From the IMG/VR virus record IMGVR_UViG_3300032820_000089, positions 1 through 27,238 of that record: 27,238 nucleotides of DNA, one strand, 5' to 3'. The position numbers were made by a program, and so were the translations under genes. The stretch comes from a virus. The notes under the pieces are model-generated. The model was not told the DNA's origin. It saw only the letters and a list, made by a program, of their open reading frames with translations, and did no database searches. How positions within the stretch are numbered: position 1 is the first letter of the stretch; every line of letters starts with the position of its first letter. Shown in pieces: positions 1 to 10,205 of the stretch.

Positions 1-47
1 CCAGCAGAAGCATCTCCATTATGTGTGACAGTAGCATAGTATGGCAT
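1..47 (-). CDS. Start of probable tail fibre gene (T7 gp17 position), truncated by window
   Basis: Five bases after the gp16-like stop an ATG at 47 opens MPYYATVTHNGDASAG and runs off the window edge (15 full codons). Tail fibres of T7-like phages often begin with a short 'tVtyngDG...' beta segment that binds the tail, and the tail fibre is the next gene in T7. An AGGA about ten bases upstream can serve as ribosome site. Only the start is visible, so the call rests mainly on position. Confidence 0.55.
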   Translation of the reverse strand, partial: MPYYATVTHNGDASA

Positions 48-52
48 AGAAT

Positions 53-3000
53 CTATTCCTGTTTATTGGATCTTACTATAGGAATCCTTTTTGATAACTG
101 TTCATATCTAGCTTGGATCATCTCTGCTCTGAGTTCAGGATCTTCTGTCATGAGATTCTTCCAAGCTTGATTCCTAATCAATCTCATGACTCTTCTGAAT
201 ACTGACTTCTGCATCTCCGTAGGCATATGCGACCATTGATCATTTTCCGTTATTTTCTTTAGGATGCCTTCTACATCTAGTCTTCCAATGTAATTATTAT
301 ACTTCTGATATGCATTATTAAGTTTTATTCCATTGGGATCTCTTTCATCTATCTTGATATTTCTCAAGTCAACATCAAACTTATCTGTGCTAGGACCACC
401 AGCACCATATAGAAGTTCACTTATTTTCAGCATAGGATTCTCCTCATCTGGTACTGCTTCTGAGTACTTGAATGGTGAGAAGTGTTCCAAAGCTCGAAAT
501 CCTCCGGGTTTCCATGACTCATGCTGTTCAACAGGTTTCCCAGTTATCGTATTGTGCTCAACTCCAAAGTAATTCCATAACCCCGGAAATGCTGCCTGCC
601 AAGCACTCATGATCCCTTCTGTCTTCCTTCTGTAATTATCATTCAAGAACTCCATGCCGGGTATGGAAGAAAGAGGGTTCTGAGAGGCAATTCTAGGTAC
701 GAAACTCTTTACCATATTGGTCATGAAGTATTCAGCTTTCCCGCCTCCTTGACTCCAAGCACCTGCTGCATCTAGAGCACCCTTCATGTATGCTCCATCA
801 AGGACGTTTACCATTGCCATAACCATGAAGCCTACAATGTCTTGTCTCTGGTCATCTGTTAGATGGTCAGATAACTGCACATAATCTGCTGCTGCTATCA
901 AGAACATCTGCCAAGGATCACCTCTATCTATACTTATATATTTCTTGGTTCCATCCTCTGCTTCTATTTCAAAGGATTCTGCTAACCACCCTCCTGTCTC
1001 CATGATCCTTCTTTGATTTGAATCTGGAGGACCAGTTCCAATTAGGCGTACCTGACCAAGACCCTCAATCTTTATACCATCATTGGCTAGGATCACTGCT
1101 GATCCATAGAGTGTGAGTGCAGTTGATGCCTTACCTACAGCATTTGCTCTCCTTACACCTCCAGCTAACCAATCGTCTCTTATTGTTCTAAGTGCAGGAT
1201 TGAGTGCTGCTACAAGTTCTCCTATTCCCGGTATGAATGTAAGAGGTGCTAAGGATCTTCCAATGAATCCTCTGAATAGCCAAGCAGGAGTTCTGACAAA
1301 TGGCATGATTAGAGCCACAGAAGGATGCTTGTTCTTAGCAGCATTAACAGTGGCAGCAAATCCATCTACCAAAGGTTCTGCAAAGTTTACCTCTCTGGCA
1401 TATTGCATAGCCTCATCATTGATACCTCTACCCATCTTGTCGAAACCTGCCTCAAAATTGTCTACAACATATTGGGCAATTAGATCCTTTTGGGTCTTCA
1501 CATCAAACTTATCCATAGCCTGCTTTAGAAGTATCTCCCTCCACTTGGCCCTGAAAGAAATCTGATCATAGAACTCTTTCGATACCATTCGTAACCAACT
1601 AGGCCACCTTACAAAACGCCTTCCTATAAAATCTATAGTATTGCCTAGTGCATTATTCATATCATCAGAAACAAATAAAGACCTTGCAGCATTACCTAGA
1701 TCAGAGCGTGGTTTGTCAAACCCATAGCTTCGCATCTCTCCTCTCTCTGCATTCATGTACACATCCCCACCCTTTTTCTTGCCAAAACCGGGGAATACTT
1801 GTCCTATCCTCTCTGTTGTTATGGCATGCTGTGCTGTCTCTGTATGTCTGATTGTAGGATCTAGCTGTGGAATTTCAGTCTTCATTACTTTATGGGCAAT
1901 GGCTAAAGATTCTCTTATTGCATTTGCATACCCATAATAGAGACCTGCACCATCCTTTATGGACTGCATGTTTGCAGTGACAACTCCTCCAGCAATCCTC
2001 TCAGCAGGTAACAACAGAAGGTGAATACCTGTAGATACAACATCAATAGTCAGAGATTTCATGGAGGATAACAGACCATTTATCCTGAACTCATGAACCA
2101 TATCCCAAGCTAGCTTGCTCTTACTCATCATCCTCAAAGCTTTGAGACTAACCATGTTATTTGCAGGATTTCCAGCAGCAATAATATCTCTGGCAATCTT
2201 CAATGACTGCTCTTTACCTCCCTTGGACCTGATGATATCTTCCATTATGGATGGATCTAGACCTGCTACCTTTATGTTCCCTGCTTGAACTGTTCTTGCT
2301 GCTCCTCTATTTATTCTCAGTACACTTGTGTAAACATCTGCAAGCTTGTCTATAGCCAAGTGTAGCTTGGCAACATCTGCATCAGAACCTCCTGCTACTG
2401 CCTTATGAGCCATTGCATAGATAGACTTGGCATAAGTTGCCATGAGAATCTTTGCTTTTATCATGTGCATAGGGAGATCTTGAGTCTGATCAGCTATATT
2501 TTTTAAGTGTTTATGAACTAAACTATTCTCAACTCCCATTATATTTGCTATATCATCTAGCTGAGTATTTGTCTGTTGAGCTAGTTCTTCTTTTGCAGCA
2601 GCAAGTGTTTCCTCATTTGTGAGGACATCTCCGGGTTTCCTTGTACTTCTTCTAGTTTCAACACTAATGGTAGATGGACCTTGCTTGGGACCAAACCTAT
2701 CCATCAATTTCTCTTCTTCAATGAACTTACCAACTGCCTGCATGACATCTTCTACTTCCGTACCATCATCCCATGCCCTCATATTCATTCCGATTTCATC
2801 AACAATTCTTTCTACAGGGTCTCCTTTAGCAATTCCTGCATCTATAACTGCTCTGAGTGCTAGACGATCTTTACCTGTAAGGAATACAGGAGTACCACCC
2901 TTGCCAAATACCTGATCGAATAGCTGTTTGGTATCAGGTTGTATGGAAAGCTTCATAGGAGAGTTATGGACATTCCTATATAGCTCTTCCATCCAATCCT

Positions 3001-6000
3001 TCATCTTTCCAAAGTGAGGATTCAGTCCTTCCAATGATGTTCCAGCATCAGTCAGCCACTTCTCAAACTCCCTAGCAAACTTTTCTTCCATGTGTCTTGA
3101 CCACACCCCGTTCTTTATTCCTAAAGACTTTTCTAATGCTCGCAACTGCTCTTTAGGCATGTTCTTTCTGAACAAGTGTCCTATCTCATGGATTACAGTA
3201 GTGAAATCTGAAGGTTCATACTTTCTTCCATACTTGTCAAAGAAGGATCTAGTAATGAGGTGTATTCCTTGCTGACCCTCTTCACCAAAGGAGGTAGCAC
3301 CCCTTATTGCCCTATTTTCAGACAGTTGGGCAAGTACCATAGCAGTATTATCTATGTCACTATGCCCTGTATATCCTTGAATCTTATCCCACATCCATTG
3401 ATGAAGGATATGAGCATCCATATTCTTCAATCGAATGACATCGTCTGGCAATATAGTACCATCAGAAGGTATGTTGGCTTTTATGTGATCCAGCAAAGTT
3501 TGATTCTGATCTTGAAGTCTTTGGATCAGGTCTCTCTCATACTGATTGCCTTGGAAATGTACCTTTAGTGCTCTGTTGAGATCTTCAAGTCTTTTGATTT
3601 CCCCCTTGATTGCACGTTGCCCTCTAAGTTGTCCTGTTATCAAGAACCTTTGTTGAACAGAATCCATTGTGAAGGTATCACCAACACCTATATAATGCTT
3701 TAGGAAACCTTCTTTCCTTCTTTGTACCCCCTTGATATCTCGAATTATTTTCCCTAGAACCTTAGTATCATAGTCCTCACCAAACTGTTTCATGTGGTTG
3801 TTGACTTGATCTGTAATACCCTGAAGATCTGTGATGCCTCCTTGCAGTGACTTATGGGCTTTATCTCCTTTCACATTTCTATAGGCTGGAACACTGCTTA
3901 TCGGTTCAGGTCCTGCCTCTCTCATCCATGCAGGAAGGATATTTAGCCTTCTGAATGCTTCTCTACCACCTGCTGCTGCCCTCACTTGAACCAGTTCTTC
4001 CCAAAGTTCTCCTAAGTATACGTTGTGATTAGACAAGGCATCTAGAGCAACCTTGCCAGTGGGACTCATCAACCATAGTGAAGCAAGATCTTCAGGACGA
4101 ATTTTATCTTGTGCTGCTTTAGAAGAAACTGAATCTGAAAAGAAGGATTGATTTAAATACTTATTACCGCCAAGGTTACTTGTATCCTCTACCCAATCTG
4201 TAAACAGGACTATCTTGTCCAGTGCATCTGCCGATGTATTACCCTCTAGTTTCAATCCATGCTTTGCTTGAGACAGCATCTTACTGGTATTCAATGCACT
4301 ACTAAGCTTCACCCCCTTTGTTTCCCTATAGTACATAGGATTTCCTACTGCTCCTGCTCTAATCCTACCTACTACTGTTGCCCAAGATGCTCCACCTGTC
4401 TGTTGAGATGCAGCAGTTAGTAAGGTTGCCTTGATAGTATCTCTTACTGTAAGTTCACCATTCATAAGTTTTTCTCTTTGAAACCTTATGAATTTGGACA
4501 TCTTGTCTAGATATTCAGGAGGTGCTTTCCCTAGGAATGCAACCATATCTTCCATGTTGTTGAACTTCACAGAATTGAAGAAGTGCATGAGTTCATCAAG
4601 TGTTGTCTTGTGATCCAATGCAGTGGCAGGACCATAGCCAGTTTGTACTCCAGCTTTTGCTAATATTTCTTCTTGTCCCGGTGTAATGTTCCCATCCTTA
4701 TCCTTCATTGATTCTACATTGACACCGCCTTTTGAAGCAGGTCTTACGGAAGGATGTCCTTTTCCTTCATCAGGTATGCCTCCCCTTTGTGCTAAGTAAG
4801 ATCTATTTCCATCAAGAGGATGGAAAGGTTCTGGCACTGCTACAGGATCATAGTCAATCCTCCAATAATCACTGTCTACAGTTCCAATACTCTTTCTGTC
4901 AAATCCTACACCACCGGGACGGGTGACATATTCAAACTCTTCTTCAGTTCCCTTTAGGAAAAATACATTCTCCCCTTCTTTTACAGTTTCATTATTATCT
5001 AAAACATGAATGCCTGTCCTTTGTCGTATCTTTCCTTCATACTCTCCTGATAAATAATGAATTCCTTCTGAAGTGACTGCTATATCCTGACCGTTATCTC
5101 TTGCTATCTGCTTGGCTTGATCTGATAACATACCGGGAAATACAAATACATCATACTCAGAACCATCTGCTGCCTGTCGCGTATGAACTGCATAGCCTTT
5201 AGGAAGATTTAAAGTCTTTGCAACTTCTTCTATGTTAGGCATATCCTGTGAGGAGATAAGCGTATAGGGAGTTCCATCCCCCATGGGACCTTCTCTCCCT
5301 TTTGCCAAATCAGCTTTGTCCCAGAATCTATTTGGATCAAACTCAGGCAGAGTAAAGGCCCCTCTAGGCAAGGGCATGTTGAGAGTGGCTTCATTAAGAC
5401 CTTGTTGCAAGAATTGATTCAAGTCCTCAAACTTACCTGTCTTGGCAAGCGTCCTCATTATCTGCATGGTGACTTGCATCTTGGCAGGATTCATTCCCGG
5501 TACTAATGTAAGGTACTGCCTGAAGATATTCTCATCATGGAGATGAAGAACTGCTCTGCCCTCAATTACTTTGCTATGTAGTAATCTGAAGTCTTCTGCA
5601 TTAGTTCCAGCTAACTTTGCTGCTTTCTCATACTTACCTTTTGCAATAAGATCATTAACTCCTCGCCCTCCTTTGAGTATGGGTATGAGGAGAACTTCAG
5701 CAACCATACCTATTCCCATACCTTCTAAGACATTCTTCATCCTTCCTTCTAGCCATGCATCACTTTCATCTGCTGCTAAGTATCTAGTGACCGCATTATT
5801 CAACAAAGGCACTTCTGTCATGAAGTTTGACAACCTCTGTTCGTGCTCTTTGAAAGCAATAAGATCTGCTACAGCACCTATACTCATTCCCCTTCGGAAT
5901 TTCTGCCAAGTGAAGAATCCTGCACCAGCAGTATCTTTATTTGAAGCCCACTTTACGAACTGTCCTGCCCTAGATCCTGCTGCGTATGCACCTAATCTAG

Positions 6001-6613
6001 TACCTCCAAGTAGAGCACCAGCAGCACCTCCAGTACCTACAATTGCTGCATATGCCATGGCAATCTGGGTGATTCCTCCAATGATATCCCCCAACCAAGT
6101 CCTTGGCTTGAACTGATCATTCAGATCAATTTCACCAAACCTGAATCCTCCTTTTGCATTCAGTCCTGTAGCTTCAGCAAGCTTGATAGTACTGTTAGCT
6201 ACATCAGTTCCTAGATCGAGAATAGATTCAATGAATCCCAATCCACCATACGCTACCCCCCTTGCAGCATCCTCAAAGTAACTGACATCCTCCTGAGCTT
6301 CAGTTGGAAATGTTCTATCATCCCCATAGAAGTTCGAGTCTGTTCTATTATTAGAAGGATCTAAAGGGGAAGGTAATCCTCTTCCTTCTGCTGAAGGCAT
6401 ATGCTTTGGAAGGGGTATGGATGGACCTTCTGCATCAATGTCTTCAGGATCTTGGAATGGGTGAGGTTCTTCTGATGGAGGTGCAATTGGTAGCCAATTT
6501 GGAATAGGAGGAGTTGCTTCAGGTACTACAGGTGCTACAAGTGCTTCCTCTTCTTCCTCTTCTTCAGGAACAAGAGGACTGTCAATTGTAGGATCTAATT
6601 TATTCAGTTCCAT
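53..6613 (-). CDS. Internal virion protein D (T7 gp16-like), giant, with HExxH metallopeptidase-like motif
   Basis: 2186 residues (T7 gp16: 1318), the largest gene here; expected to be ejected into the host and to help translocate DNA. Residues 1-85 are acidic and proline-rich, with a run of seven Glu. Residues 175-205 form a Gly/Ala-rich hydrophobic stretch (GGITQIAMAYAAIVGTGGAA). In the middle is VIHEIGHLF, an HExxH zinc-site motif (H1142, E1143, H1146), followed by EEKFAREFE, where E1176/E1177 could be the third ligand. This resembles peptidase domains of phage polyvalent proteins. The C-terminal half has hydrophobic segments near 1528-1548 and 1766-1810 with MPFVRTP (1770-1776), a motif I associate with large ejected virion proteins. 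I do not see the N-terminal lytic transglycosylase of T7 gp16. An AAAGG site precedes the ATG. Confidence 0.88.
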   Translation of the reverse strand: MELNKLDPTIDSPLVPEEEEEEEALVAPVVPEATPPIPNWLPIAPPSEEPHPFQDPEDIDAEGPSIPLPKHMPSAEGRGLPSPLDPSNNRTDSNFYGDDRTFPTEAQEDVSYFEDAARGVAYGGLGFIESILDLGTDVANSTIKLAEATGLNAKGGFRFGEIDLNDQFKPRTWLGDIIGGITQIAMAYAAIVGTGGAAGALLGGTRLGAYAAGSRAGQFVKWASNKDTAGAGFFTWQKFRRGMSIGAVADLIAFKEHEQRLSNFMTEVPLLNNAVTRYLAADESDAWLEGRMKNVLEGMGIGMVAEVLLIPILKGGRGVNDLIAKGKYEKAAKLAGTNAEDFRLLHSKVIEGRAVLHLHDENIFRQYLTLVPGMNPAKMQVTMQIMRTLAKTGKFEDLNQFLQQGLNEATLNMPLPRGAFTLPEFDPNRFWDKADLAKGREGPMGDGTPYTLISSQDMPNIEEVAKTLNLPKGYAVHTRQAADGSEYDVFVFPGMLSDQAKQIARDNGQDIAVTSEGIHYLSGEYEGKIRQRTGIHVLDNNETVKEGENVFFLKGTEEEFEYVTRPGGVGFDRKSIGTVDSDYWRIDYDPVAVPEPFHPLDGNRSYLAQRGGIPDEGKGHPSVRPASKGGVNVESMKDKDGNITPGQEEILAKAGVQTGYGPATALDHKTTLDELMHFFNSVKFNNMEDMVAFLGKAPPEYLDKMSKFIRFQREKLMNGELTVRDTIKATLLTAASQQTGGASWATVVGRIRAGAVGNPMYYRETKGVKLSSALNTSKMLSQAKHGLKLEGNTSADALDKIVLFTDWVEDTSNLGGNKYLNQSFFSDSVSSKAAQDKIRPEDLASLWLMSPTGKVALDALSNHNVYLGELWEELVQVRAAAGGREAFRRLNILPAWMREAGPEPISSVPAYRNVKGDKAHKSLQGGITDLQGITDQVNNHMKQFGEDYDTKVLGKIIRDIKGVQRRKEGFLKHYIGVGDTFTMDSVQQRFLITGQLRGQRAIKGEIKRLEDLNRALKVHFQGNQYERDLIQRLQDQNQTLLDHIKANIPSDGTILPDDVIRLKNMDAHILHQWMWDKIQGYTGHSDIDNTAMVLAQLSENRAIRGATSFGEEGQQGIHLITRSFFDKYGRKYEPSDFTTVIHEIGHLFRKNMPKEQLRALEKSLGIKNGVWSRHMEEKFAREFEKWLTDAGTSLEGLNPHFGKMKDWMEELYRNVHNSPMKLSIQPDTKQLFDQVFGKGGTPVFLTGKDRLALRAVIDAGIAKGDPVERIVDEIGMNMRAWDDGTEVEDVMQAVGKFIEEEKLMDRFGPKQGPSTISVETRRSTRKPGDVLTNEETLAAAKEELAQQTNTQLDDIANIMGVENSLVHKHLKNIADQTQDLPMHMIKAKILMATYAKSIYAMAHKAVAGGSDADVAKLHLAIDKLADVYTSVLRINRGAARTVQAGNIKVAGLDPSIMEDIIRSKGGKEQSLKIARDIIAAGNPANNMVSLKALRMMSKSKLAWDMVHEFRINGLLSSMKSLTIDVVSTGIHLLLLPAERIAGGVVTANMQSIKDGAGLYYGYANAIRESLAIAHKVMKTEIPQLDPTIRHTETAQHAITTERIGQVFPGFGKKKGGDVYMNAERGEMRSYGFDKPRSDLGNAARSLFVSDDMNNALGNTIDFIGRRFVRWPSWLRMVSKEFYDQISFRAKWREILLKQAMDKFDVKTQKDLIAQYVVDNFEAGFDKMGRGINDEAMQYAREVNFAEPLVDGFAATVNAAKNKHPSVALIMPFVRTPAWLFRGFIGRSLAPLTFIPGIGELVAALNPALRTIRDDWLAGGVRRANAVGKASTALTLYGSAVILANDGIKIEGLGQVRLIGTGPPDSNQRRIMETGGWLAESFEIEAEDGTKKYISIDRGDPWQMFLIAAADYVQLSDHLTDDQRQDIVGFMVMAMVNVLDGAYMKGALDAAGAWSQGGGKAEYFMTNMVKSFVPRIASQNPLSSIPGMEFLNDNYRRKTEGIMSAWQAAFPGLWNYFGVEHNTITGKPVEQHESWKPGGFRALEHFSPFKYSEAVPDEENPMLKISELLYGAGGPSTDKFDVDLRNIKIDERDPNGIKLNNAYQKYNNYIGRLDVEGILKKITENDQWSHMPTEMQKSVFRRVMRLIRNQAWKNLMTEDPELRAEMIQARYEQLSKRIPIVRSNKQE

Positions 6614-9600
6614 TAGTCATAACCTTTGGGCCAAGTTGTGGTGGAGATATGGCAATACTAGCTCGAAGCATAGCCCGCCGAAGCCTCTCATCTTCAAGTC
6701 TTTTATCTTCCTTTATTCTCTTGGCACGATCTTTAGGTGATTCAAGTGCTTGGTTAACCATACCCATATAGGCATTGCTGCCTATTTTAGCTATTGTTCC
6801 TACTCCTCTATTCATCCACTGTATCCATCCTATTGGATCTATTTCTGCTAGAGTCCTCACCACTGATAAGTCTGGATAATCCTTTGATTGAAGACGATGG
6901 GGAAACTCTATATTTTCAGGAGTCCATTCAGGGTCTATAAGCTTCAACTTATCAACTTCTCTATCAAATACCTTTTTCCAGTTCTTCCTTATAGTTTCTC
7001 GGGATAGTAGAACTCCATTTTCATCTTGAATAACCCATCCATATTCAGCCAACCACGGCTGTGGTGCACCTTGTCCTTTATTCCATTGATCAAGAATAAC
7101 TTGGTGTCCCTCTGGTTTATCTGACAGTTTTTTCAAGGTAGCTGGATCTATTTCCACCATGAGAAATCTAGGTATGGAAAGTAGACTCTCAAGATTCTTA
7201 GCATATGGATACTCAGATCTGTTTTGCTGCTTATCAAATCCAAGAATTATATTGTCTGGGCTGATTGCCGAAGTAGGTATTATACGGGATCTACCTAGCT
7301 CCAAGTCTCTTTCATTCCTGAACCCACGAAACTTTGGTAGTATGCCCACTTGTGCCACATTCCTAGATGGCATAGAACGAGCTATAGGATAGTCAAGAAG
7401 ACTTACTTGTTTGTTCTTCAGTCTTTCTATCTCTTCACTAATAGAGCTTTCATTAATACCCTGTTTTTGTAGTAAAGAGTGCATCCTAGTAAAGTAATTT
7501 TTACCTGTATTACCTCCTCTTACTATCACAAATTTTGCATTATCAGAAAGACTATCAAAAGTAGATCTATCATGGGTAAGCCAACTCAAATATTCGGCAT
7601 GATCTCTCTCTATGTTTCCTATGGATGTAGCTTTGTCCCGTGGTATTGACTCTCCATCTGGACCTATAACTGACCCACCGTATACTCTAAAATCTTTAGT
7701 TTCTGCTGTGTATCTATTTATAGATGTGAGGGGAAATACAGGAATAACAGTGTTTTCTACATCAGTTACTCCTGACCCTTGAAGATTTATTAATGAATTC
7801 CTCCATAACTCTGCTCCTGCTTCTGCTGCTCTCCGATTCAAGGGACTAAGACTACTATCTTGTAATTGATCTAAAATTCTATTATACCCATTCCATACTG
7901 CTCGAATAGAAAGATTTCTACCTTCCTTTCTAAGACTTAGAATATGTTCTATTGTACTAGTAGTATATTGTCGTACTGCATTATCATCTGAATCTGGGGA
8001 AGCTACCCTACTATTTAGAAGGTCAAGCTCATTTACTAAGTAAGATATATTATGTCCAGAGGTTTCTTTATCTGGAACTGCTTGGGTTGGTGGAGATACT
8101 TCATCTGATATAGGTGGGGTTGCTTCACCAATGAGTCTATTAAGGCTATCAAGTATATTGTAGTTACTGGGTCCCTTAAATATCTCAGTGCCATCAGAAG
8201 AAATGACAGTAGTGGGTGCTCTTGGATCTACAGGAAGAACCAGATCTCCAGTATCTCCATAATAGGTGTTGAGAGGATACTTTCTTATTGCTGCCTCAAG
8301 TCCCCTAAGCTCAGCTGTATCTCCAAAGAAGTTAGATAAAAGATCCTTATGCAGAACCAGATCTGGATTCCAATCTTTACGAAGAGGACTATCTGGATCA
8401 CCTTCATTCAGTCTTATAAGGTATGCATCAAAATGAGAGGATATTGTCTCCTGAATTCTAGCAGTACTTGCTATTCTTTGGAACTTAGTAAGACTATCAA
8501 GTCTTGCAATATTAGCAGCTTGGTTTGTACCCGATTTCCCCGTACCTCCCGTAACGTAATCAATACCACCAGATTCTGCTAAAGATTTTTCTAGGTTATT
8601 CCTTTTATCACCAATAGGAAGATCTTTAAGGGATTGGCTGTAAGCAGTTGCTGCTAGAACTCCAATAAGTTGGTTGGTCAGTGCTTTAGCTTCGTCCGAA
8701 TTACTAAGTATAAGAGCTTCTGCCTTTGATCCAAATCTCTTTGCCATAGCATCTTGCGTAGCTTGATCTTTAACTGCATATAATGCCCATTGATTCTGTG
8801 CATCTGCCAAGTCAGCAGTAGTTGTTGCTGATCTTATGAGATCACTAGTATCACTAGTAGCATTAGCTATTTCTTGCGTAGTGAGTTCAGCAGGATTGGA
8901 GTAGTTTCTTGTCAGGAAATTTGCAGCTTCTTCTATAGCTTTCATGTCAGACCACCTTGGAGTACCATCCTCATTTTTCCAAGCTTTCAATGCTCGGACT
9001 AAAACTCTCGGATCTGAATTTCCAGCAATGAGTTCCATGACTTTGGGGTTCTGTGATACCGAAGCAACAATGTCATCTGGATCTGAAGTATTGTCTTCAC
9101 GCAACTGTGTGGCTATTCCCTCATTAAGTAGCTCTAGCTCATGTATCTGAGCTATCCCATATGTATCCTTTGTCCATATAGGTCTACCCTCTATCTTAAC
9201 TCCCTTGATTAACTCAAAAGCAGTATCTATTCGATCAATAATATCACTTATAATGGAAGGACTTTCCCCTGCTTTATATGCAGTTTTTAGTCTAGTTTGT
9301 TGTATCTTAAGAAATCCATCAAACCCCTTAATCATAGAAGCTCTGGTATGTAGACCCCAAGGGGATGGAGACTTATTAGAGATATTTTGCACCAATGTGT
9401 TAAAGTTGTCTTGAGCCTCTTGGTCCTTTACTATTCCCTGAGCAACAGCCGGATATGCAAGTGGATTAGCTCTAAGTACTGGACCGGGATGAACTAGTGC
9501 AGCACCATGTTGATCTCGAACTTCAGTACCATCATCACTAATAAGTAACGGGTTCTCTAGCTTGCTTTCCCCGCTAGGATCTGTTGCCTCCATAAATATA

Positions 9601-10205
9601 GAGGTGGTTTCAGCAGATTGTGCTGCTGCTATGCTACTTTGTAGGACTCTGTTATGCACATACCTGAAAGCTCTTTCTTTCTGACCAACATACTTATTTT
9701 CTTCCAAGCTGAAAGATTCCCGTGCTATAGGATTACTGCCCCATGGTTGACTATTCAGCCATGCATCTCTTTGCTCTTTAATATATTTTAGTGCTTCATC
9801 TTGAGTCATTTCAGCAGTATTACCAAGCTGTTGTGCAATCTGTTGGGCTTTAGGTTCCCATGTACCTGCTCCTCTTTCACCCATAGCCCTGAAGTACGCC
9901 TCTTCCAAGTGTCCCTGACCAAATGCCCCCTTGCCCTTACCTTTTAGAATATCTTGATTTGCATCCTGAAAAGCTAGACTTCTACCTAGAGCAGAAGACC
10001 ATTTAATATCCTCCTTCTCTTTTGTCATGCGAAGTTTGTGTACACCTTCTCCTAATTCTTTCATTCCCTCCAAGATATCTGTAGGAGTTCTTACTTGTTC
10101 TGTTGGTTGTAGCCGATCAGTACGACCTCTGTAACCTACCTTTGTTCCTCTTGCTTCGTTACGCAAAATATACTGTAGTTGTCGTAGGTCTCTGGCATTA
10201 GCCAT
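6600..10205 (-). CDS. Internal virion protein C (T7 gp15-like), very long
   Basis: 1201 residues against 747 for T7 gp15. In T7 this protein forms the periplasmic part of the DNA ejection conduit with gp14 and gp16. Here it begins MANARDLRQLQYILRNEARG and continues as a mostly helical, polar protein without signal peptide or membrane helices. Lower-complexity spacers occur (for example PPISDEVSPPTQAVPDKE around residue 700). I see no enzyme motif. Assignment comes from gene order, size class and general composition, since gp15 proteins diverge quickly. The start overlaps the gp14-like stop (TAATG) and the end overlaps the gp16-like gene by 14 nt. The extra 450 residues have no obvious domain identity. 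Confidence 0.82.
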   Translation of the reverse strand: MANARDLRQLQYILRNEARGTKVGYRGRTDRLQPTEQVRTPTDILEGMKELGEGVHKLRMTKEKEDIKWSSALGRSLAFQDANQDILKGKGKGAFGQGHLEEAYFRAMGERGAGTWEPKAQQIAQQLGNTAEMTQDEALKYIKEQRDAWLNSQPWGSNPIARESFSLEENKYVGQKERAFRYVHNRVLQSSIAAAQSAETTSIFMEATDPSGESKLENPLLISDDGTEVRDQHGAALVHPGPVLRANPLAYPAVAQGIVKDQEAQDNFNTLVQNISNKSPSPWGLHTRASMIKGFDGFLKIQQTRLKTAYKAGESPSIISDIIDRIDTAFELIKGVKIEGRPIWTKDTYGIAQIHELELLNEGIATQLREDNTSDPDDIVASVSQNPKVMELIAGNSDPRVLVRALKAWKNEDGTPRWSDMKAIEEAANFLTRNYSNPAELTTQEIANATSDTSDLIRSATTTADLADAQNQWALYAVKDQATQDAMAKRFGSKAEALILSNSDEAKALTNQLIGVLAATAYSQSLKDLPIGDKRNNLEKSLAESGGIDYVTGGTGKSGTNQAANIARLDSLTKFQRIASTARIQETISSHFDAYLIRLNEGDPDSPLRKDWNPDLVLHKDLLSNFFGDTAELRGLEAAIRKYPLNTYYGDTGDLVLPVDPRAPTTVISSDGTEIFKGPSNYNILDSLNRLIGEATPPISDEVSPPTQAVPDKETSGHNISYLVNELDLLNSRVASPDSDDNAVRQYTTSTIEHILSLRKEGRNLSIRAVWNGYNRILDQLQDSSLSPLNRRAAEAGAELWRNSLINLQGSGVTDVENTVIPVFPLTSINRYTAETKDFRVYGGSVIGPDGESIPRDKATSIGNIERDHAEYLSWLTHDRSTFDSLSDNAKFVIVRGGNTGKNYFTRMHSLLQKQGINESSISEEIERLKNKQVSLLDYPIARSMPSRNVAQVGILPKFRGFRNERDLELGRSRIIPTSAISPDNIILGFDKQQNRSEYPYAKNLESLLSIPRFLMVEIDPATLKKLSDKPEGHQVILDQWNKGQGAPQPWLAEYGWVIQDENGVLLSRETIRKNWKKVFDREVDKLKLIDPEWTPENIEFPHRLQSKDYPDLSVVRTLAEIDPIGWIQWMNRGVGTIAKIGSNAYMGMVNQALESPKDRAKRIKEDKRLEDERLRRAMLRASIAISPPQLGPKVMTNGTE

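Noticed and set aside
5571-6116. 181-codon open frame on the plus strand opposite the gp16-like gene
   Set aside because: It lies wholly antisense to a long, well-supported coding sequence, has no recognisable product and reflects the codon bias of the real gene. The same holds for the other plus-strand frames (for example 1113-1565, 23373-23765 and 25370-25762).
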